Source of the DNA: Erwinia rhapontici
Lineage (GTDB): Bacteria > Pseudomonadota > Gammaproteobacteria > Enterobacterales > Enterobacteriaceae
Direction: 5' to 3'
Assembly: GCF_012271765.1 (NCBI RefSeq)
Contig: NZ_VRKO01000005.1
Coordinates: 124,001-188,000 of the forward strand
DNA: 64,000 bases
Positions 58,624 to 64,000 of the stretch are shown one piece after another (the first letter of the stretch is position 1; each line of letters opens with the position of its first letter). A model generated the notes under the pieces. The model ran no database searches, was not told the origin of the DNA, and worked only from the letters and a program-made list of their open reading frames with translations. Made by a program: the position numbers and the translations under genes.

Positions 58624-59013
58624 TTACAACGCACCCGTCAAATATTGTGCCTCGCCGTTTCCGAAGCTCCAGTCACCTTTGTCATTGGTCATAAAGGTGA
58701 TCATCACGTCCGAAGGCAGAATGCCGCAGCTCTCTTTTAACTCCCGGCACAGCTCAGCCATAAAGAACTGTTTTTGCTCGCTGCTGCGTGGGCTGGTAAA
58801 AACCCGCACCATTACCAGATTATCGGTACGCTGAAGCCCGAGGCCGGTATCCTCAAATACCATCTGATAACCTTTGTTTTCGTGAACAATCTGGTAGCGA
58901 TCGCGCTCGGGGACGTTAAAGGCCGCCAGGACTGCACGGTGCGCAGCATCCAGCAGTGTTTTCAGCTCTGATTCTGAACGACCCTGAATGACATCAAATT
59001 GCAGTAACGGCAT
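58624..59013 (-). CDS. Tautomerase family protein
   Basis: A 129-residue member of the tautomerase superfamily. The start at 59013 gives an N-terminus MPLLQFDVIQGRSESEL, in which Pro after the processed Met is the catalytic base. The sequence continues YQIVHENKGYQMVFEDTGLG and ends DWSFGNGEAQYL. The length is about twice the 62-residue 4-OT subunit, as in the YusQ/Tautomerase_3 group. The substrate is unknown. It is divergent from a LysR gene 150 bp away, which probably controls it. The frame upstream of the chosen start is not conserved-looking. Confidence 0.85.
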   Translation of the reverse strand: MPLLQFDVIQGRSESELKTLLDAAHRAVLAAFNVPERDRYQIVHENKGYQMVFEDTGLGLQRTDNLVMVRVFTSPRSSEQKQFFMAELCRELKESCGILPSDVMITFMTNDKGDWSFGNGEAQYLTGAL

Positions 59014-59163
59014 GGAAACCTCGACATTGTTAGTGAATTCATTGCTGAAAATGGGCTGACGGCGGTGACTCCGCATCTGTCTCTGGAAACCAATTTACCC
59101 GCAATCTCCGTTGGGAAAAACCGCTATACTTGAATTGATTATTTACTATAGTGAACAATAACC

Positions 59164-60084
59164 ATGAAAGAGCTGAAGACCGATGCGTTATGGAATCACC
59201 TGCACTGGCTGACGGTGCTGGCCGAGCAGGGCAGTTTTACCGCGGCGGCTGAACGGCTTGAAGTGAGCAAGGCGGCGATGTCGCAGAAGATCAAAGAGCT
59301 GGAGCAGCTGGCCGGGGTGCCGCTGGTGACGCGCACCACACGTAGCGTAAGACTGACCAGCGCCGGAGAGAAACTGGTGGACGATCTGCGTGCGCCGTTT
59401 GCCCAGATTGAACAGAGCTTTTTCAGCGTGCGCGATTCTGCCGGCCCCCTGCGCGGGCTGGTGCGGGTGACGGCGCCCGTGGCGTTTGCGCGCCAGCAGC
59501 TGGTGCCGCATATCACCGCGTTTCTGCGCGAGCATCCCCAGGTGCGTGTGCAGCTGGAGGTGTCCGACCGCCTGGTGTCGCTGGCAAGTGAGGGGTTTGA
59601 TCTCGCCATCCGCCACAGTAACAGCCTGCCGGAAACCCATGTGGCGCTGCCGCTGTGCCACACTCACGCCGTCGTGGTGGCATCACCGGCGTACCTTGCC
59701 CGTTACGGTCATCCTGCCAGTCCGCAGGCGCTGAGTGACCATCTGTGCCTCTACTATCCACGCGGGGTGGAACCGCCGCGCTGGAGTTTCCAGCCGCTGA
59801 CGGGCGGTGAGCGTATCGCGGTGAATGTCAGCGGGCCGTTTGCCACCAATAACAGTGAATCGATCCGCGATGCTGCCCTTGAAGGCCTGGGGGTTGCGCT
59901 GCTGCCGGACTTCAGTGCTCAAGCGGCGCTAAAGGATGGCTCTTTGGTGCAATTACTGCCTCAGTGGCAGGCCGTGGGTGCCTTTGCCGATATGCTGTAT
60001 GTGGTACGCCCATGGTCAGCACAGGTCCCGCGCGCGGTTAGCGGATTTATCCACTGGTTGCGTGAAGCGTTTGCCCGTCCGTGA
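59164..60084 (+). CDS. LysR-family transcriptional regulator
   Basis: A 306-residue LysR regulator. The N-terminal winged helix-turn-helix is FTAAAERLEVSKAAMSQKIK followed by ELEQLAGVPLVTRTTRSVRL. The C-terminal periplasmic-binding-like effector domain includes VRVTAPVAFARQQLVPHITA and SDRLVSLASEGFDLAIR, the pattern of the CrgA/PA2267-type subgroup. It is transcribed away from the tautomerase gene and probably controls it and itself from the shared 150-bp gap. Confidence 0.9.
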   Translation: MKELKTDALWNHLHWLTVLAEQGSFTAAAERLEVSKAAMSQKIKELEQLAGVPLVTRTTRSVRLTSAGEKLVDDLRAPFAQIEQSFFSVRDSAGPLRGLVRVTAPVAFARQQLVPHITAFLREHPQVRVQLEVSDRLVSLASEGFDLAIRHSNSLPETHVALPLCHTHAVVVASPAYLARYGHPASPQALSDHLCLYYPRGVEPPRWSFQPLTGGERIAVNVSGPFATNNSESIRDAALEGLGVALLPDFSAQAALKDGSLVQLLPQWQAVGAFADMLYVVRPWSAQVPRAVSGFIHWLREAFARP

Positions 60085-60210
60085 AATGATGCGACAGTTG
60101 TGTGCTGTCGCACAAATCAGATGAAAATTGTTAAAGCTTTAGTTACATCCTGCCGACAACCCCTCCTTAAATACCTGCAAAATTCATACAACCATAACAA
60201 GGTCGTTATA

Positions 60211-61755
60211 ATGCACACCCACCAGCCCGTGACTCAGCAGGAATACCTGCTCGACGACGATACCACCCTGATGACCACCACCGATGCCGCTAGCTATATC
60301 ACCTACGCCAACAGCGCGTTTATTGAGGTGAGTGGCTATGACCGCAGTGAAATCGACGGCCAGCCCCATAACCTCGTTCGTCACCCTGATATGCCACAAG
60401 CCGCATTTGCCGATATGTGGGCCACCCTGAAACAGGGACTGCCCTGGACCGGACTGGTGAAGAACCGACGTAAAAACGGTGACCATTACTGGGTGCGTGC
60501 CAATGTGGTGCCGGTGATCCGCAACGGTGAAATTCAGGGGCATATGTCTGTGCGCATTAAGCCTTCAGCGGAAGAGGTGCGCGCGGCTGAGGCGCTGTAT
60601 CAGAAAATGAATCAGGGGCGGATGAAGGGCTGGCGTTTGCATCGTGGGCTGTTGGTGCGTACGGGCTGGCTGAGCGGGCTGACGCTACTGAAAACGATGT
60701 CACTGCGCTGGCGCATCCGCGGTGCGGTGCTGGCATTGTGGCTGCCGCTGGTGGCCGCAGCGTTTGTGTCGGGATTAAGCGGGGCCGCGCTGGGCGGATT
60801 TACCCTGTTCTCAGCGTTAATGGCGCTGCTGGTGGATACCTGGCTGCAACGTCAGATTGCCCGGCCACTGGCCGCCGTATGTCGTCAGGCGCTGAATGTG
60901 GCGACCGGGGCCAACCCGCATGTTAACCACCTCGATCGGGTGGATGAGATTGGCACCACGCTACGCGCGGTCGGCCAGTTGGGGCTGATGTTCCGCTGGT
61001 TATTAAACGACGTCAGCGATCAGGTGCTGGATGTTCACCGGGCCAGCGATGAACTGGCACGCGGTAATGATAAAATCAGCAGCCACACCGAGCAGACGGC
61101 GGCCAGCGTCCAGCAGACGGCCAGCACCATGAATCAGATGACCAGCACGGTGCAGCGCAACGGCGAGAGCACCGAGCAGGCGAATCAGTTCTCACGTACC
61201 GCCAGCAGTGCCGCCGTCAAAGGCGGTGAAGTGATGCAAAATGTGGTGGTGACGATGGACGAAATCGCCGAGAGTTCACGGCAGATTGCCACCATTACCG
61301 GCCTGATCGACAGCATTGCTTTCCAGACCAACATTCTGGCGTTGAATGCGGCAGTGGAAGCAGCGCGCGCCGGTGAGCAGGGCAAAGGCTTTGCCGTGGT
61401 GGCAGGCGAAGTGCGAAATCTTGCTCAGCGTAGCGCCGGTGCTGCCAGCGAGATACGCCACCTGATTGCCGCCAGTAACCTGAAAGTACAATCCGGTGCC
61501 GGACAGGTGCATGAAGCCGGGAAAGCCATTGGGGATATCGTCGAAAAAGTGCAGAACGTCACTGAACTGTTGCAGCAGATTAGCGTTGCCACCGCCGAGC
61601 AAGGGACCGGGCTGGGTGAAGTGGGCCAGGCGGTAGAAGCACTCGATCGCCTGACGCATGATAACAGCGCGCTGGTCAGTGAAGGTGCGCTTGCCGCACA
61701 ACGCATGAAGCATCAGGCCGAGCGTCTGGTTGAAGCCGTCAGCGTCTTTCGCTGA
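60211..61755 (+). CDS. Aer-like PAS-domain methyl-accepting chemotaxis receptor
   Basis: A 514-residue chemoreceptor with the Aer layout: an N-terminal cytoplasmic PAS domain (residues 15-120; NLVRHPDMPQAAFADMW and KNRRKNGDHYWVRANVVPV are FAD-binding PAS features of E. coli Aer), a hydrophobic hairpin anchor (about 185-225), a HAMP-like segment and the MCP signalling domain with the conserved tip GLIDSIAFQTNILALNAAVE, then AARAGEQGKGFAVVA. No C-terminal NWETF-type tether is seen. A role in aerotaxis or redox taxis is inferred. The ATG at 60211 has AAGG upstream. Confidence 0.92.
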   Translation: MHTHQPVTQQEYLLDDDTTLMTTTDAASYITYANSAFIEVSGYDRSEIDGQPHNLVRHPDMPQAAFADMWATLKQGLPWTGLVKNRRKNGDHYWVRANVVPVIRNGEIQGHMSVRIKPSAEEVRAAEALYQKMNQGRMKGWRLHRGLLVRTGWLSGLTLLKTMSLRWRIRGAVLALWLPLVAAAFVSGLSGAALGGFTLFSALMALLVDTWLQRQIARPLAAVCRQALNVATGANPHVNHLDRVDEIGTTLRAVGQLGLMFRWLLNDVSDQVLDVHRASDELARGNDKISSHTEQTAASVQQTASTMNQMTSTVQRNGESTEQANQFSRTASSAAVKGGEVMQNVVVTMDEIAESSRQIATITGLIDSIAFQTNILALNAAVEAARAGEQGKGFAVVAGEVRNLAQRSAGAASEIRHLIAASNLKVQSGAGQVHEAGKAIGDIVEKVQNVTELLQQISVATAEQGTGLGEVGQAVEALDRLTHDNSALVSEGALAAQRMKHQAERLVEAVSVFR

Positions 61756-61915
61756 TACCGACAACGGGTCGCCTGCGGCCCGTTGTTACTCTCAGTTGCA
61801 TCCCAATTTTTGATCTCCCTCCCAAATAAAATTTTTATTTCCTTTTTTGATTTAATGAAAAGTTAATGTCATTTACCCTGCAAGGCAGATTGATTACCCT
61901 TTGCCGGAGAGACCC

Positions 61916-62377
61916 ATGTCAGCGATTCCCAGCCTTGAAACCCTGCTAGAGCAGGAAGCGACCGTACGCGTCAATCAGTTTGATTTCGATAGCGCATGGA
62001 AAATTGGCAGCCTGCTGCGTGAACGTGCCGTAGCGGAAAAGATGCCGGTTGCGATTGAAGTGTATGCCTTTGGTCAGGTGTTGTTCAGTACCGCACTCAG
62101 TGGTTCAAGCTCGGAGAACCTGGAATGGATCGCCCGTAAGCGCCACACCGTACTGCGCAATGCACACTCTTCACTCTACGCTCAGGAGCTGAATAAAGCC
62201 CAGGGGACGCCGATGTCTGAGATGAAATTCCTCGATCAACAGCGTTATACCGACAGCGGTGGCAGCTTCCCACTGTTGCTGGGGAACGGGGGAGTGATTG
62301 GCGCGGTGACCGTCAGCGGGCTGCCTTCTCATGAAGATCATGCGCTGGCCATCTGGGCGATTCAGCAGGTGATGTAA
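61916..62377 (+). CDS. UPF0303 (HbpS/GlcG-like) family protein
   Basis: A 153-residue protein of the UPF0303 family, related to the heme-binding HbpS/GlcG fold. Family marks are FDFDSAWKIGSLLRERAVAE, PVAIEVYAFGQVLFSTALSG and SGGSFPLLLGNGGVIGAVTV, then SGLPSHEDHALA. The start at 61916 (MSAIPSLETLL) has GGAG 7 bases upstream and is preferred to a TTG five codons earlier. Heme or small-ligand binding is inferred from the fold. The next gene starts 145 bp downstream. Confidence 0.85.
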   Translation: MSAIPSLETLLEQEATVRVNQFDFDSAWKIGSLLRERAVAEKMPVAIEVYAFGQVLFSTALSGSSSENLEWIARKRHTVLRNAHSSLYAQELNKAQGTPMSEMKFLDQQRYTDSGGSFPLLLGNGGVIGAVTVSGLPSHEDHALAIWAIQQVM

Positions 62378-62522
62378 TTTCTCTGCCCTGTAAAATGCCG
62401 CACAGGCTCAGCCTGCGTATTCGGCAGCATCTGCCGCCGGGCGACCCGAAAAAAGCAGCACAATTTAGCCACCTGGGCGAAGATGTCATTCTGATGGTTA
62501 TCTTATTAATCCAAGGAGAGTC

Positions 62523-63557
62523 ATGAAAAGCTATCAAGTGGCCGTGATCCCCGGTGACGGTATTGGCGTGGATGTAACGAAAGCTGCCTGGCAGGTGCTG
62601 GAACATAGCGCAGGCCGATTTGATTTTTCCCTGAGCGGCGAGTGGTTTCCGTGGTCCTGTGAGTACTACCTTGAGCACGGTGAGATGATGCCGAAGAATG
62701 GCATTGAAACGCTGAGCCAGTTTGATGCTGTCTTGCTGGGCGCGGTAGGCTGGCCAGAGAAAGTGGCAGACAATGTGTCACTGCATGGCCTGCTGCTGCC
62801 CATCCGCAAACAGTTTGATCTCTATGCTAATGTCCGCCCTCACCGCCTGCTGGCGGGGGTGGAAGGCCCGCTGCGAAAGAGTGAGTTTGATATTCTCTGC
62901 ATCCGAGAAAACACGGAAGGTGAGTACAGCGGGGCTGGCGGGCGCATCCATCAGGGGACACCTGCCGAAGTGGCGGTGGAAACCTCTATCTTCACCCGAC
63001 GGGGCGTGGAGCGAATTCTGCGTTTTGGTTTTGAGATGGCGCAAAAACGCAGCAAGCGCCTTGCATCCGTGACCAAATCGAACGCACAGAAATACACCAT
63101 GGTGATGTGGGATGAAGTCACCGAAGAGATTGCCCGTGATTACCCGGATGTGACGGTGAATCGTTATCATATTGATGCGATTGCGGCACGTATGGTGATG
63201 AACCCGGAAACGCTTGATGTGATTGTGGCCTCTAATCTGTTTGGCGATATTTTGACTGACCTGGGGGCAGCTATTCAGGGCGGGCTGGGGTATGCGGCTT
63301 CTGCGAACCTGAATCCCGATCCCACGGTGCCATCGATGTTTGAACCGGTGCACGGTTCTGCGCCCGATATTGCCGGGCAGGGGATTGCGAATCCGATCGC
63401 GGCGATCTGGTCGGCGGCGATGATGCTGGAACATCTGGGGGAGACGGCTGCTGCCGATGCTATTCTCCGTGCGGTTGAGCAGGTTACCGCGCAACAGCAT
63501 GTTAATGGCGTGATGAAAACCGAAGCGATCACTGCGGCTGTGATCGCGGCGATTTAA
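62523..63557 (+). CDS. Tartrate/malate-type NAD-dependent dehydrogenase (DmlA/TtuC family)
   Basis: A 344-residue member of the beta-decarboxylating dehydrogenase family (isocitrate/isopropylmalate/tartrate type). Seen: the family start [20 protein letters not shown], substrate arginines in LYANVRPHR and [12 protein letters not shown], a catalytic Lys/Tyr region ([16 protein letters not shown]), metal aspartates in [20 protein letters not shown] and the NAD loop [27 protein letters not shown] matches the tartrate dehydrogenase/D-malate decarboxylase group better than LeuB. AAGGAGAG lies upstream of the ATG. It may oxidise D-malate or tartrate. Confidence 0.88.
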   Translation: MKSYQVAVIPGDGIGVDVTKAAWQVLEHSAGRFDFSLSGEWFPWSCEYYLEHGEMMPKNGIETLSQFDAVLLGAVGWPEKVADNVSLHGLLLPIRKQFDLYANVRPHRLLAGVEGPLRKSEFDILCIRENTEGEYSGAGGRIHQGTPAEVAVETSIFTRRGVERILRFGFEMAQKRSKRLASVTKSNAQKYTMVMWDEVTEEIARDYPDVTVNRYHIDAIAARMVMNPETLDVIVASNLFGDILTDLGAAIQGGLGYAASANLNPDPTVPSMFEPVHGSAPDIAGQGIANPIAAIWSAAMMLEHLGETAAADAILRAVEQVTAQQHVNGVMKTEAITAAVIAAI

Positions 63558-63613
63558 GGTCTGTGCGGGCTTCCGCGTTTGCGGGGGCCTGTTGTATAAG
63601 GAGGAATCTCACC

Positions 63614-64000
63614 ATGGAAGCACACGGCATTAGCGATATTATTCAGCCCGGCCTGCGGGTGCTGTTTTGTGGCATCAATCCGGGCAAGTCATCCGCGCAT
63701 ACTGGCTATCATTTTGCTCATCCGGGTAACCGCTTCTGGAAAACCCTTTTTCAGGCCCGATTCACCTGGACGCAGCTTCGTCCTGAGCAGGAACAGCAAC
63801 TGCTGGAAACGCGCTGTGGCATCACCATGCTGGTTGAACGGCCCACCGTGCTGGCCAGTGAGCTGGCAGGCAGTGAGTTACGGAGTGGCGGGCAGGCGCT
63901 GGTGGACAAGGTTGAACGCTTTCAGCCCGCGGCGCTGGCGGTACTGGGCAAGCAGGCTTATCAGCAGGCGTTTCGTCACAGTAAGGTGGAGTGGGGCCGC
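63614..64000 (+). CDS. mug: G/U mismatch-specific DNA glycosylase, 3' end outside window
   Basis: The first 129 codons of a Mug (TDG-family) uracil/ethenocytosine DNA glycosylase, open to the window edge; E. coli Mug is 168 residues. The catalytic motif GINPG is visible in RVLFCGINPGKSSAHTGYHF, followed by HPGNRFWKTLFQA and VERPTVLASELAGSEL. The ATG at 63614 has a strong AAGGAGG upstream. This gene has no stop inside the window. Confidence 0.95.
   Translation, partial: MEAHGISDIIQPGLRVLFCGINPGKSSAHTGYHFAHPGNRFWKTLFQARFTWTQLRPEQEQQLLETRCGITMLVERPTVLASELAGSELRSGGQALVDKVERFQPAALAVLGKQAYQQAFRHSKVEWGR

Overview
The window is a chromosomal segment from a gammaproteobacterium of the order Enterobacterales. 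Gene order and protein sequences fit the Erwiniaceae (Pantoea/Erwinia-like) best; that family call is inference. The E. coli-like backbone order yjgN, valS, holC, pepA, lptF, lptG, yjiN/yjgR, yjjA, leuX is clear, and ampH, opgB and mug homologues lie further right. Host genes are GC-rich; the island next to leuX is visibly AT-rich.

Layout. 1-14.3 kb is backbone: a YjgN membrane protein (cut by the window edge) with an M48 peptidase, valS-holC-pepA on the minus strand, the divergent lptF-lptG pair for LPS export, yjiN, yjgR, a LysE exporter and a YjjA-like protein. 14.6-24.3 kb is a genomic island at the tRNA-Leu(CAA) gene: a P4-type integrase, a PHP-phosphoesterase/ABC-type ATPase, a P4-satellite-like remnant, a giant NACHT-like NTPase with a C-terminal PD-(D/E)XK nuclease, and an orphan HipB-like regulator. 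24.4-27.9 kb continues as accessory DNA: a SymE toxin with an SOS box, an overlapping HNH nuclease/methyltransferase pair, and a polymorphic-toxin-44 gene overlapping a membrane-anchored likely immunity gene. Most of these have recognised or plausible roles in phage defence or competition.

28.6-44.7 kb holds the maltose regulon in one block: malT, malPQ, malGFE and malK-lamB-malM, which occupy two distant loci in E. coli. LamB and MalEFGK bring maltodextrins in, MalP and MalQ degrade them, and MalT activates the genes through MalT boxes visible upstream of malP and between malE and malK. 44.7-52.4 kb has a GNAT, an LprI-like protein, a UPF0149 protein, NlpA, two divergent small HTH regulators, AmpH and OpgB. 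53.1-58.6 kb looks like an oligogalactoside utilisation locus: porin, LacY-type symporter, GH42 beta-galactosidase, AraC-type regulator. The end carries a tautomerase, LysR, an Aer-like receptor, a UPF0303 protein, a tartrate/malate dehydrogenase and the start of mug.

The most unusual non-coding content is a set of dispersed structured repeats. R1 is about 270-300 bp with five hairpins whose stems change in compensating pairs between copies; it occurs as an inverted pair at 9.5-10.1 kb, fused tail to tail through A/C- and T/G-rich microsatellites, at 27.9 kb, and as an internally deleted copy at 36.5 kb. R2 is about 140 bp, with terminal inverted repeats and an inner hairpin that also covary, at 28.4 and 36.6 kb. 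R1-R2 composites lie in the same orientation on both sides of malT-malP-malQ. Other palindromic families lie near valS/holC, between malT and malP, and between lamB and malM.
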